Below, piece by piece: positions 40,173-50,127 of a DNA stretch of 64,000 nt. The DNA comes from Candidatus Metaruminococcus caecorum (GTDB lineage Bacteria > Bacillota > Clostridia > Oscillospirales > Ruminococcaceae). The DNA lies in NCBI GenBank assembly GCA_904420045.1, contig CAJFTY010000059.1, positions 1 to 64,000 of the forward strand, read 5' to 3'. A model generated the notes under the pieces. The model searched no databases, was not told the origin of the DNA, and saw nothing but the letters and a program-made list of their open reading frames with translations. Positions within the stretch are counted from its first letter, which is position 1, and each line of letters opens with the position of its first letter. Made by a program: the position numbers and the translations under genes.

Positions 40173-41614
40173 GCCGTCGTTTCACCTCCTTGAAACTCGA
40201 TTGCAACGCAGGTGCCGCCGCCCACCCGGCTGTGGATGGTCAGGCGCGCGCCATGGAGCTGGGCGATCCGCGCGCACAGCGCAAGCCCCAGCCCAGCCCC
40301 GCCCGACTTGCGGGACCGTGCCTTGTCCACCATGAAGAAGGGTTCGGTGATCTGAGAGATCTTATCCGGTGGGATGCCGATGCCTTGGTCGGCCACCGCG
40401 ACCACCGGCAGGCCATCCCGCAATAGGGCGGAAAGCGTTACCTCCTGACCGGGGCGGGAGGCCTTGGCCGCGTTGTCCAACAGATTTACGAGCATCGACT
40501 GGAACAGCTCGGGGTCCACCGCCAGGGAAAACTCCTCGCTTTGTACGGCGAGGGCGATTCCCCGGGACTCGTACAGGGGCAGGATGGCGGAAGCCGCTTT
40601 TTTCAGCAGCTCCCGGACGGGGAGCACCGTACGGTTTTCCTCGGCAAACGCGTCCATGGAGATCAGCTCCATCAGCTTGCCGGACAGCGCCTGCAGGCGC
40701 TTTGCTTCCTCCACGATCATCCCGCTGTAATCCCGGCGTTTGTCCTCCGGCAGATCCTGGGTGATACGCAGCATGTCTGCATACCCTAAAATCGTGGTCA
40801 GGGGCGTTTTCATCTCGTGGGTCAGGTTGTCGATAAACAGCTTCCGGTTTTGTGCAACCTGCTCCAGCGAACAGACCTTTTCTTGAATTGAGGCGGCCAT
40901 CCGGTTCATGTTTTCCGACAGTTCTCCCAGTTCATCCCGGCGTTTTACGGGCAGCCGGCGGCGGTATTCCCCCCGGGCGATCTGTTTGACTTCCCGGTTC
41001 ATCCGCGTAAGGGGAGACCACAGCTTTTGGATCACCAGAGCCAGCAGGATGGCGATCCCCACGGCGCTGGCCGCCGCGATGACTAAAAGCCGGATGGTCT
41101 GCTGCCGGTGCAGGACGTACACCGCCGTAATGTCGGTGCTGGAGATCAGATCATAGCTGTCATTTTGAATTTGCTCTTTGGAATAGACCAGCAGCAGGGT
41201 CTTGCCGTCCTGGGCGTGCTGGGTCAGCCGGTAGCGGCCGCTGTTTGCGTTCTGAGGGATCAGGGCTTTTTCGGCCTTTGCCTCAGCGGAACGGTAGCTG
41301 TAGATCCGGTTTCCGCTTTGATAAATCGAAACCCCGGCCTGGGACTGGCCGCCCAGGGCGGACTGAAACACGTTGGCGAGTTCCTGCCGGCTTAAACTCT
41401 GCTTGTTCTGCCGGAGCTGTTCGTACAACACGGTGTTCTGCACCGATGACGCCAGATAGGCGTGGGTGCGCCCGGCGGTGTCTTCTTCCCTGGAAATCAT
41501 GTTGGACAGACTGCTGTCGATCAAAAAGGCGCAGGCGGCGGAAAGGGAGCAGATCACCAGCGCCAGGGTGACCAGATAGATTTTCTGCCACAGCCGCAGC
41601 CCCTGCCGTTTCAT
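40169..41614 (-). CDS. Sensor histidine kinase
   Basis: HAMP; DNLTHEMKTPLTTILGYADML; NLLDNAAKA; GGAGLGLALCARI. Confidence 0.92.
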   Translation of the reverse strand: MKRQGLRLWQKIYLVTLALVICSLSAACAFLIDSSLSNMISREEDTAGRTHAYLASSVQNTVLYEQLRQNKQSLSRQELANVFQSALGGQSQAGVSIYQSGNRIYSYRSAEAKAEKALIPQNANSGRYRLTQHAQDGKTLLLVYSKEQIQNDSYDLISSTDITAVYVLHRQQTIRLLVIAAASAVGIAILLALVIQKLWSPLTRMNREVKQIARGEYRRRLPVKRRDELGELSENMNRMAASIQEKVCSLEQVAQNRKLFIDNLTHEMKTPLTTILGYADMLRITQDLPEDKRRDYSGMIVEEAKRLQALSGKLMELISMDAFAEENRTVLPVRELLKKAASAILPLYESRGIALAVQSEEFSLAVDPELFQSMLVNLLDNAAKASRPGQEVTLSALLRDGLPVVAVADQGIGIPPDKISQITEPFFMVDKARSRKSGGAGLGLALCARIAQLHGARLTIHSRVGGGTCVAIEFQGGETTA

Positions 41615-42276
41615 AGGGAGCCCTCCGCCCGCAGCCGGTATCCCAGCCGTGGGATGGTGATGAGGTCGTCTTGAAGCCCGCATTTTTTGCGCAGTTGCTG
41701 CACATGGGTGTCTACGGTGCGGGTCTGCCCTTCAAAACCGTAGCCCCACACGGCGCAGAGCAGCCGTTCTCTGGTCAGGGCGATGGTCTGGTTTTGTATA
41801 AAAAACGCCAACAGGTCAAACTCCTTGGGGGTCAGCAAGACCGGCTGCTCTCCGATGTGGGCGGTATGCTGGGTGAGGTTCAGGGTGATGTCCCGGTATG
41901 TGAGCACGGAGTCCAGCCGGTGAAACCGGCGCAGCACCACCTCGATCCGGGCCAAAAGCTCCACCACCTCAAAGGGCTTGACGATGTAATCCTCCGCCCC
42001 CAGGCGCAGGCCCTTGACCTTGTCCGCCACATCCTGGCGGGCGGTGAGGAAGATCACCGGCACGCCTGCGTTTTTGATGTTTGTAAGGACGGAAAAGCCG
42101 TCGATCCCCGGCAGCATCACATCCAGCAGGATCAAATCGTACTCCCCGCTCAAAGCTGTGCTGACCGCCCCGGTCCCATCGGAGCAGATCTCGCTTTGAT
42201 ATCCGCCGAGGGACAGGGCTTCGCGGATCATCTGAGCGATGGGCGCGTCGTCCTCCACAATTAATATGTTCGGCAT
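41611..42276 (-). CDS. Response regulator, OmpR/PhoB family
   Basis: LLDVMLPGIDGFSV receiver plus winged helix. Confidence 0.93.
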   Translation of the reverse strand: MPNILIVEDDAPIAQMIREALSLGGYQSEICSDGTGAVSTALSGEYDLILLDVMLPGIDGFSVLTNIKNAGVPVIFLTARQDVADKVKGLRLGAEDYIVKPFEVVELLARIEVVLRRFHRLDSVLTYRDITLNLTQHTAHIGEQPVLLTPKEFDLLAFFIQNQTIALTRERLLCAVWGYGFEGQTRTVDTHVQQLRKKCGLQDDLITIPRLGYRLRAEGSL

Positions 42277-42471
42277 CCTAGACCGCCTTTCTGTAAAGGG
42301 ATAGTTTCATCATACCAGATCGGCCGGAAAATTTCCACCGCCGGCACAAGGCAGAAATGTTTGCTATTTTTTGCGCTTTCCCGTATAATAAAAGTAAGTT
42401 TTTACAGGATAACTGGTAGACAAACCAGTTGCCTGCCAGACGTCATCTTGTTATCACATGGGAGGTAGCGA

Positions 42472-43179
42472 ATGAAACGGAATTTTGGCGCGCTTTTGTT
42501 TGGAATCCTGCTGCTGATCTTAGGCGGTGCATATCTGGGATCGGCGTTCGGGCTGTGGCCTATGACGATTTTTGTGGACGGCTGGTGGGCGCTGGCGCTG
42601 GTGATCTTTGCGGTGTATCTCATGCTGACTAGCCGCCCCAACTGGTTGAATGTGGGGATGTTTTTGCTGGGCGTGTTTTTCTTTATCCGGGAACAGTCCT
42701 GGACGGCGCGCATCGACGACAAGGCGCTGTTTGCCGGGATGGCTTTGCTGTATCTGGGCGTGATGCTGATCGTCCACTTTGTTCGCAAGCCGAAGTACAG
42801 CCAGCCTGGGAATCCCCCGAAATTTGCCTTTCAAGGCCAGCCGGATTTCAGCGATTATCCGGAGTACACCGCGGTGCTCAGCGGGCTGGAGCAGCGCAAC
42901 TGCTGCAAGGACTTTAAAGGCGCGAAAATTACTGCCGTGCTGGGGGGCATCGACCTGGATCTGTCCGATGTTTCGGTCTCCCAGGACGTGACGGTTTACG
43001 TTACTTGTGTGCTGGGTGGAGCGGATATCCGGGCGCCGAAAAACTGCCGGATCGTGATGCGTTCCCAAAATTTCCTGGGAGGCAGCGACAACAAGGCCCA
43101 GTCCCTTCCCATGGACGCGGTGGCTCCGCTGGTGACCTTTGTGTGCACCTCGGTGCTGGGGGGAACGGATATCCTTTGA
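42472..43179 (+). CDS. Membrane protein with LiaF-like C-terminal domain
   Basis: N-terminal TM helices; AVLGGIDLDLSDVSV...VLGGADIRAPKN...VLGGTDIL. Confidence 0.75.
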   Translation: MKRNFGALLFGILLLILGGAYLGSAFGLWPMTIFVDGWWALALVIFAVYLMLTSRPNWLNVGMFLLGVFFFIREQSWTARIDDKALFAGMALLYLGVMLIVHFVRKPKYSQPGNPPKFAFQGQPDFSDYPEYTAVLSGLEQRNCCKDFKGAKITAVLGGIDLDLSDVSVSQDVTVYVTCVLGGADIRAPKNCRIVMRSQNFLGGSDNKAQSLPMDAVAPLVTFVCTSVLGGTDIL

Positions 43180-43304
43180 GAAACGTCTTAGCAAAGGCCT
43201 GCTGAAAAGATCACCGTTGGAAAGGCGCTGTCGTCATCAGCGCCTTTCCGGCTGTGGGCAGGGCGGGAGCGGATCTCCTCAAAACGACGGCCCCCGGCGC
43301 TCCC

Positions 43305-43333
43305 TTGACTTTTCAGGGGAGAGCCGATACAAT
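43305..43333 (+). promoter_or_regulatory. Sigma-A-type promoter upstream of the topoisomerase genes
   Basis: TTGACT-17-TACAAT. Confidence 0.65.
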
Positions 43334-43406
43334 GAATAGATATTGTACCGGCGTGTTTTAAAAACACCTAGATGTTGGTTTACAAACAAGATGGAGGAAC
43401 TTTTTC

Positions 43407-45392
43407 ATGGCAAAGAAAACCGGAAAAGAATACGGCAACGAAAGCATTTCAATGCTCAAGGGCGCGGACCGGGTCCGAAAGCGCCCGGCGGTTATTTTCG
43501 GCTCCGACGGGCTGGAGGGCTGCGAGCATTCGGTGTTTGAGATTCTTTCCAACTCCATCGACGAAGCCAGGGAGGGATACGGCTCCCGGATCGTGTTGAC
43601 CCAGTACGCCGATCACTCCATCCAGGTGGAGGACTTCGGCCGGGGCATTCCGGTGGATTTTAACCCAAAGGAGCAGCGGTATAACTGGGAGCTCGTGTTC
43701 TGCGAGCTGTACGCCGGGGGAAAATACGGCAACAACGAGGGAGAAAGCTACGAGTTCTCCCTGGGGCTCAACGGCCTGGGACTTTGTGCCACCCAGTACG
43801 CCTCCGAGTACATGGATGTGGAGATCCACAACGGCGAGCACAAGTATACCCTGCGCTTTGAAAAGGGCGAAAACGTAGGGGGGCTTCACAAGGAGGAAAG
43901 CTCCCGCCGGCAGACCGGCACCAAAATCAAATGGAAGCCCGACCTGGACGTGTTCACCGACATCGCCATTCCGGACGAGTACTTTGCCGACGTGCTCAAA
44001 CGGCAGGCGGTGGTCAACAAGGGGCTGGTATTCGAGTACCGCCGGCAGAACGGGAGCTCCTTTGACAAGCAGGAGTTCTGTTATCAGGACGGTATCACCG
44101 ACTATGTGAAAGAGCTGGTGGGCGACCAGGCGATGACCACCGTCCAGTACTGGGAGTGCGAGCGCCGGGGCCGGGACCGGGAGGACAAGCCCGAGTACAA
44201 GGTCAAGCTGTCGGTTGCCATGGCGTTTTCCAACCGGGTCAAGCAGCAGGAATACTATCATAACTCCAGCTTTCTGGAGCACGGCGGCTCCCCGGAGCGG
44301 GCGGTGCGCCAGGCATTTGTCTCGATGATTGATTCCTACCTCAAACAGAATAACAAGTACCTGAAAAACGAGGGGAAAATCGCCTTTGTGGACATCGAGG
44401 ACTGCCTGGTGCTGGTGTCGTCCAGCTTTTCCACCCAGACCTCCTATGAAAACCAGACCAAAAAGGCCATCACCAACAAGTTTGTGTACGAGGCCATGAC
44501 CGATTTCCTCAAGCACCAGCTGGAAATCTACTTCATCGAAAACCCCGACGAGGCCACCCGTATCTGCGAGCAGGTGCTGGTCAACAAGCGCAGCCGGGAA
44601 AATGCAGAGAAAACCCGGCTCAATTTGAAAAAGAAGCTGGCTGGTTCCATCGACATCTCCAACCGGGTGCAGAAATTTGTAGACTGCCGCACCAAGGACC
44701 TTTCCCGCCGGGAAATCTACATCGTGGAGGGCGACTCCGCCCTGGGCGCCTGTAAGCTGGGCCGGGACGCGGAGTTCCAGGCCATTATCCCTGTGCGGGG
44801 CAAGATCTTAAACTGCCTGAAGGCGGAGTACGACAAGATCTTTAAAAACGAAATCATCACCGACATTATCAAGGTGCTGGGCTGCGGCGTAGAGGTCAAA
44901 AGCAAGGCAAACAAGGACCTTTCCTCCTTTGACCTGTCCGGCCTGCGCTGGAACAAGGTGGTCATCTGCACCGATGCGGACGTGGACGGCTTCCAGATCC
45001 GGACGCTGATTTTGACCATGCTGTACCGGCTGACTCCCACCCTGATCGAGGAAGGATACGTCTATATTGCGGAATCTCCGCTGTTCGAGATCAACACCAA
45101 GGACGGCACCTATTTCGCCTATACGGAAAAGGAAAAACAGGATATTTTAGAGCGCCTGGGGAAAACAAAATACACCATCCAGCGCTCCAAAGGTCTGGGT
45201 GAAAACGAGCCGGACATGATGTGGATGACCACCATGAATCCCGAGACCAGACGGCTCATCAAGGTTTCCCCCGACGAGGCGGAAGCCACCTCCCGGATGT
45301 TCGACATGCTGCTGGGGGACGACTTGCAGGGCCGTAAGGACTACATTTCGGAGTACGGCTACGAATACCTGGAGCTGGCGGACATCAGTTAG
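43407..45392 (+). CDS. Divergent type IIA topoisomerase subunit B (GyrB/ParE-like)
   Basis: GHKL ATPase region, TOPRIM VEGDSALGACKLGRD...PVRGKILN...DADVDGFQIR; QRSKGLGE. Confidence 0.88.
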   Translation: MAKKTGKEYGNESISMLKGADRVRKRPAVIFGSDGLEGCEHSVFEILSNSIDEAREGYGSRIVLTQYADHSIQVEDFGRGIPVDFNPKEQRYNWELVFCELYAGGKYGNNEGESYEFSLGLNGLGLCATQYASEYMDVEIHNGEHKYTLRFEKGENVGGLHKEESSRRQTGTKIKWKPDLDVFTDIAIPDEYFADVLKRQAVVNKGLVFEYRRQNGSSFDKQEFCYQDGITDYVKELVGDQAMTTVQYWECERRGRDREDKPEYKVKLSVAMAFSNRVKQQEYYHNSSFLEHGGSPERAVRQAFVSMIDSYLKQNNKYLKNEGKIAFVDIEDCLVLVSSSFSTQTSYENQTKKAITNKFVYEAMTDFLKHQLEIYFIENPDEATRICEQVLVNKRSRENAEKTRLNLKKKLAGSIDISNRVQKFVDCRTKDLSRREIYIVEGDSALGACKLGRDAEFQAIIPVRGKILNCLKAEYDKIFKNEIITDIIKVLGCGVEVKSKANKDLSSFDLSGLRWNKVVICTDADVDGFQIRTLILTMLYRLTPTLIEEGYVYIAESPLFEINTKDGTYFAYTEKEKQDILERLGKTKYTIQRSKGLGENEPDMMWMTTMNPETRRLIKVSPDEAEATSRMFDMLLGDDLQGRKDYISEYGYEYLELADIS

Positions 45393-45462
45393 AGATTTTT
45401 AAAATAAACTCAAACCGCCCCGTATTTTTTATCATCACCCCGGAAAGGAATGGTCATCAGAT

Positions 45463-47700
45463 ATGGCGAAGAAGAAAACAGATCCTTCAGCCGCCTATAA
45501 AAAAGTGAATGTAAACGCCCACATCGAGGGTGCGGGCATTATGGTGGACCAGAAGATTACCGAAACCCTGGAAAAAAACTATATGCCCTATGCCATGAGC
45601 GTGATCGTCTCCCGCGCCCTGCCCGAGATCGACGGGTTCAAGCCCTCTCACCGGAAGCTTCTGTACACCATGTACAAGATGGGGCTGCTCACCGGGGCCA
45701 AGACCAAATCCGCCAACATCGTGGGCTCCACCATGCGGTTAAATCCCCACGGTGACGGCCCGATTTACGAGACCATGGTCCGCATGAGCCGGGGATACGA
45801 GGCCCTTTTGCACCCCTATGTGGATTCCAAAGGAAACTTCGGCAAGGCGTATTCCCGGGATATGGCCTACGCCGCCTCCCGATACACCGAGGCCAAGCTC
45901 GACCCCATCTGTGCCGAGCTGTTCCGGGACATCGACAAGGACACGGTGGATTTTGTCCCCAACTACGACAACTCCACCACCGAGCCGATGCTGCTGCCCG
46001 CGTCGTTCCCCACGGTGCTGGTCAACTCCAACGTAGGTATCGCGGTGTCCATGGCCAGCTCCATCTGCTCGTTTAATTTAAAAGAGGTGTGCGAAACCAC
46101 CATCGGGCTGTTAAAAGATCCCCAGTTCGACGTCTCCCAGACGCTCAAGGGACCCGACTTCGCGGGAGGGGGCCTCATTGTCCACAACCAGTCGGAGCTT
46201 GAGAAAATTTACCGCACCGGCCGGGGCAGCGTCAAGGTGCGGGGCCGGTACACCTACGACAAGCAGAACAACTGTGTGGAGATCACCGAAATCCCCCCCA
46301 CCACTACGGTGGAGGCCATCATGGACAAGATCGTCGACCTGATTAAGCAGGCTAAGATTCGGGAGATCTCCGACATGCGGGATGAAACCGACCTGTCGGG
46401 CTTAAAGCTCACCATTGACTTAAAACGGGGCGTAGACCCGGACAAGCTAATGACAAAGCTCTACCGGATGACTCCGCTGGAGGACAGCTATTCCTGCAAC
46501 TTTAACATCCTGATCGGGGGCATGCCCCGGGTCATGGGCGTGTACGAGATTTTAAACGAATGGACCGCGTTTCGCACCGAGTGCGTTAAGCGCCGGATCT
46601 ACTTTGACTTAAACAAAAAGAAAAAGCAGCTGCACCTGTTGAAAGGCTTGGGCAAAATCCTGCTGGACATCGACAAGGCCATCCGCATCGTGCGGGAGAC
46701 TGAGGAGGAAAGCGAGGTTGTCGCCAACCTGATGATTGGCTTCGGCATCGACGAGGTACAGGCGGAGTATGTGGCGGAAATCAAGCTGCGGCATTTAAAC
46801 CGGGAGTACATCCTCAAGCGCACCCAGGAGACCGAGCAGCTGGAAAAAGACATTGCCGAGATGGAAGAGATTCTGGCCGATTCCAGAAAGATCAAGAAAA
46901 TCATCATTGGGGAGCTTCAAGACGTGATCAAAAAATACGCCCAGCCCCGCAAGAGCCTGTTTGTCTACCCCGGTGACGAGGACGAAAAGGTGGAGGAAGA
47001 AGAGGTCCCCGACTATCCGGTGAACCTGTTTCTCACCGAAGAGGGGTATTTTAAAAAGATCACTCCCCAGTCCCTGCGGATGAGCTCGGAGCAAAAGCTC
47101 AAGGAAGGGGACAAGGTGGCGGCGCATGTGGAGTCCACAAACACCGCGGAGCTTCTGTTTTTCTCCGACCGGTGCCAGGTGTACAAAACCAGAGCTTGTG
47201 ATTTCGACGACGCAAAGGCAAGCGTTTTAGGCGAATACATCCCCGCGAAGCTTGGCTTCGACGAAGGGGAAAAGGTGCTGGGTATGGTGGTGACCACCGA
47301 TTACAAAGGCCAGGTGCTGTTTTTCTTCCAAAACGGCAAGGTGGCAAAGGTTCCCCTGTCGGCCTACGAGACCAAGACCCGGCGCAAAAAGCTCACCGGG
47401 GCGTATTCGGACAAATCACCGGTGGTGGCGCTGTTTGCAGCGCCCGAGGATGGGGAGTACGTGATCACCTCCTCCGCAACCCGGAAGCTATTGTTCCACA
47501 CCTCGATGATTGCCTTAAAAACTACCAAGAATACCCAGGGCGTTCAGGTGATGACCCTGAAGAAAAACCACTTTGTCACCGGGGTGGAGCCCTTTGATGA
47601 AAACGCGTTTGCCAACCCCCACCGCTACCGGACCCGGACGCTTCCCGCAGCCGGCGCCATCGTGCGGGAAGAGGATTTGGGCGAACAGTTGATGTTGTAA
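45463..47700 (+). CDS. Divergent type IIA topoisomerase subunit A (GyrA/ParC-like)
   Basis: YAMSVIVSRALPEIDGFKPSHRKLLYTM; catalytic-type ASRYTEAKLD; FPTVLVNSNVGIAVSMASSI. Confidence 0.9.
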   Translation: MAKKKTDPSAAYKKVNVNAHIEGAGIMVDQKITETLEKNYMPYAMSVIVSRALPEIDGFKPSHRKLLYTMYKMGLLTGAKTKSANIVGSTMRLNPHGDGPIYETMVRMSRGYEALLHPYVDSKGNFGKAYSRDMAYAASRYTEAKLDPICAELFRDIDKDTVDFVPNYDNSTTEPMLLPASFPTVLVNSNVGIAVSMASSICSFNLKEVCETTIGLLKDPQFDVSQTLKGPDFAGGGLIVHNQSELEKIYRTGRGSVKVRGRYTYDKQNNCVEITEIPPTTTVEAIMDKIVDLIKQAKIREISDMRDETDLSGLKLTIDLKRGVDPDKLMTKLYRMTPLEDSYSCNFNILIGGMPRVMGVYEILNEWTAFRTECVKRRIYFDLNKKKKQLHLLKGLGKILLDIDKAIRIVRETEEESEVVANLMIGFGIDEVQAEYVAEIKLRHLNREYILKRTQETEQLEKDIAEMEEILADSRKIKKIIIGELQDVIKKYAQPRKSLFVYPGDEDEKVEEEEVPDYPVNLFLTEEGYFKKITPQSLRMSSEQKLKEGDKVAAHVESTNTAELLFFSDRCQVYKTRACDFDDAKASVLGEYIPAKLGFDEGEKVLGMVVTTDYKGQVLFFFQNGKVAKVPLSAYETKTRRKKLTGAYSDKSPVVALFAAPEDGEYVITSSATRKLLFHTSMIALKTTKNTQGVQVMTLKKNHFVTGVEPFDENAFANPHRYRTRTLPAAGAIVREEDLGEQLML

Positions 47701-47720
47701 ACGGAGTGAATGAAAAAAAG

Positions 47721-47752
47721 AACCGCCGAGCCGGGAATCCGGTTCGGCGGTT
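47721..47752 (+). terminator. Terminator-like hairpin after the topoisomerase A gene (copy 1 of a duplicated hairpin)
   Basis: AACCGCCGAGCCGG gaat CCGGTTCGGCGGTTTT. Confidence 0.75.
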
Positions 47753-47865
47753 TTAGGCAGTTTTATAGCATGAAAGCAAAATGAAATCCCGGCGTCCATT
47801 TTATCGAATGCATAGGACCTTCAATGTTATTTTACCTGTTTGCCATATATAAGGGCGATAAAATT

Positions 47866-48021
47866 GCAAAACCGGCGACATGTGCGGCGGTTTTGCCGAC
47901 GGCAAATCCCAGGACGATGGGATTTGCGGGGAGTTGTTGGAAGAGGGGGGCCCCCTCTTCCAGAAGTTGTCGGATTGCCGACAACGCACAACCGCCGAGC
48001 CGGGAGTCCGGTTCGGCGGTT
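47866..48021. repeat. Cluster of five consecutive hairpins; the last duplicates the 47721-47752 hairpin
   Basis: GCAAAACCG/CGGTTTTGC; GCAAATCCC/GGGATTTGC; GGAAGAGGGGG g CCCCCTCTTCC; TTGTCGG/CCGACAA; AACCGCCGAGCCGG gagt CCGGTTCGGCGGTT. Confidence 0.7.
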
Positions 48022-48244
48022 CACATTACAGACTTTATGCAAACGCAATTTTTAAATAAAGCGGTAATGTGTTATTAGTGTTTCGCCGTGCCTGCGGGAT
48101 ACACATGGTATTTTTCTCCAATTTTTAACCAAAATTTTTGTCAGTGGATGAGGACAATCTGTCTTGCTCTTTGCCGGTGAGTGTGATAGTATCAGTGTAT
48201 TGCGATCATTTTCGTGATCTTAATGGAAAAAGGAGCAGCAGAAC

Positions 48245-50023
48245 ATGAATCAGACGATCCCGCGGCCGGAATATCCACGGCCTGATTTTATTCGCAAAGA
48301 CTGGATGAACTTAAACGGACAATGGAGCTTTGAAATCGACCAGGGGACCAGTGGGAAAGACCGCGGCCTTTTCCGGGCGGACGCAGTGTTAAAGGACTCC
48401 ATCACCGTCCCCTTCTGCCCGGAGAGTAAGCTGTCCGGGGTGGAGAATAGGGACTTTTTAAACGGTGTGTGGTACCAGCGGAGATTTTCGATCCCCGGCG
48501 AGTGGGCAGGCCGGCGGGTGCTGCTCCACTTTGGGGCGGTGGATTACCGTACGCAGGTCTGGGTCAACGGAAAGCTTGCAGGCGGGCACATCGGAGGATT
48601 TACGCCATTTTGCCTGGACATCACCGATTATCTGGAAAACGACAATCTGCTCACGGTGTACGCCGAGGACGATCCCCGGTCCCAAAAACAGCCGCTGGGA
48701 AAACAGTGCCGGTCGTACGACTCCAAGGGGTGCGACTACACCCGCACCACCGGTATTTGGCAGACTGTCTGGATGGAGCCGGTAAATCTTCTTTTTATCA
48801 CCGGGATGAAAAATATCCCTGACGTGAAAAACGGCATCCTGGCGCTGGAGATCGCGTTCAGCGGGAATGTGTCGGGCGCGGTGCTCTCGGTGGAGGCCTC
48901 GTTTGAAGGTGAATCTTGCGGCACAGCGGAGTTTCACCTGACCGGGAGTTCCCTGCGGGGTGCGCTTACACTCGACAAGCTGGTGTTGTGGGAGCCAGGA
49001 AAGGGAAATCTGTACGACTTAAAGCTCACTTTGAAAAAAGACGGGGAAATCCTGGACGCGGTAGACAGCTATTTCGGCATGCGCAGCATTGAGATTTCCG
49101 GGCAAAAGGTGTTAATCAACGGAAAATCGGTGTTCCAGCGGCTGGTGCTGGATCAGGGGTTTTATCCGGACGGGATTTACACCGCGCCGCAGGCGGACGC
49201 GCTGAAAGCCGACATCGAGCTGTCCATGTCCCTGGGCTTTAACGGGGCCAGAATGCACCAGAAAGTGTTCGAGCCCTACTATCTGTACTGGGCGGACAAG
49301 CTGGGCTATCTGGTCTGGGGGGAATACGGCGACTGGGGCATGGATCTGAGCCGCTATGAAGCAGTCCGGGAATTTTTGCCCCAGTGGCTGGAGTCTGTGG
49401 ACCGGGACTTTAATCATCCCGCCGTGGTGGGCTGGTGCCCGTTTAACGAAATTCAGGACGCCTCCAAAAACTTCTGCATGGAAAACGGGGATCTGGTGCT
49501 TCAGCCAGTGCAGGACGACGATGCGGTGCGCACCGTGTTCCGGATGACCAAGCGGGTGGATCCCACCCGTCCGGTGATCGACGTCAGCGGATTTTTCCAT
49601 GTGGAAACGGACATCTACGACTCCCACTGCTACAACCGCAACGTGGAGGAGTTTAAACAGTACTTTGAAGCATTTAAAGAGGGCGGTCAGCCCTATGTCA
49701 GCTTTAACTATTCCACCACCCAGAAGTACGGCGGCCAGCCTTATATGGTCAGCGAATACGGCGGCGGCTTTTACTGCCCTGGGGTAGAGCTTCCCAAAGA
49801 GTGGGAGCCAGGCCGCTTTGCCACCCAGCAGGCGTTTATGGAGCAGTATGATGGGCTTACCCTGGCGATGCTCGACCACCCAAACATCTGTGGGTTCTGC
49901 TACACCCAGCTTTACGACGTTGAGCAGGAGATGAACGGGCTGTGCACCTATGACCGTACGCCGAAATTTGATGTGGAGGCCATTTGCAAGATTAACACGC
50001 ACAAAGCCGCCATTGAGGATTAA
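48245..50023 (+). CDS. Glycoside hydrolase family 2 (beta-galactosidase/beta-glucuronidase-like)
   Basis: RPDFIRKDWMNLNGQWSFEID; NHPAVVGWCPFNE acid/base region; VSEYGGGF. Confidence 0.88.
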   Translation: MNQTIPRPEYPRPDFIRKDWMNLNGQWSFEIDQGTSGKDRGLFRADAVLKDSITVPFCPESKLSGVENRDFLNGVWYQRRFSIPGEWAGRRVLLHFGAVDYRTQVWVNGKLAGGHIGGFTPFCLDITDYLENDNLLTVYAEDDPRSQKQPLGKQCRSYDSKGCDYTRTTGIWQTVWMEPVNLLFITGMKNIPDVKNGILALEIAFSGNVSGAVLSVEASFEGESCGTAEFHLTGSSLRGALTLDKLVLWEPGKGNLYDLKLTLKKDGEILDAVDSYFGMRSIEISGQKVLINGKSVFQRLVLDQGFYPDGIYTAPQADALKADIELSMSLGFNGARMHQKVFEPYYLYWADKLGYLVWGEYGDWGMDLSRYEAVREFLPQWLESVDRDFNHPAVVGWCPFNEIQDASKNFCMENGDLVLQPVQDDDAVRTVFRMTKRVDPTRPVIDVSGFFHVETDIYDSHCYNRNVEEFKQYFEAFKEGGQPYVSFNYSTTQKYGGQPYMVSEYGGGFYCPGVELPKEWEPGRFATQQAFMEQYDGLTLAMLDHPNICGFCYTQLYDVEQEMNGLCTYDRTPKFDVEAICKINTHKAAIED

Positions 50024-50127
50024 AAGCTCGTTCAGCAAACGAATTTAAAAAAGGCCCTTGCAATTTTTGCCGTCTTATGCTATACTTTAAAAAGTTATTG
50101 ATGAATTCCGTTGGAGGGAATAAAAAG

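Noticed and set aside
43449-44516. 355-aa ORF on - strand
   Set aside because: Antisense to the topoisomerase B subunit gene; shadow ORF.
47801-48078. Several overlapping small ORFs (60-84 aa) in the hairpin cluster
   Set aside because: They all overlap the inverted repeats in different frames and lack ribosome binding sites.
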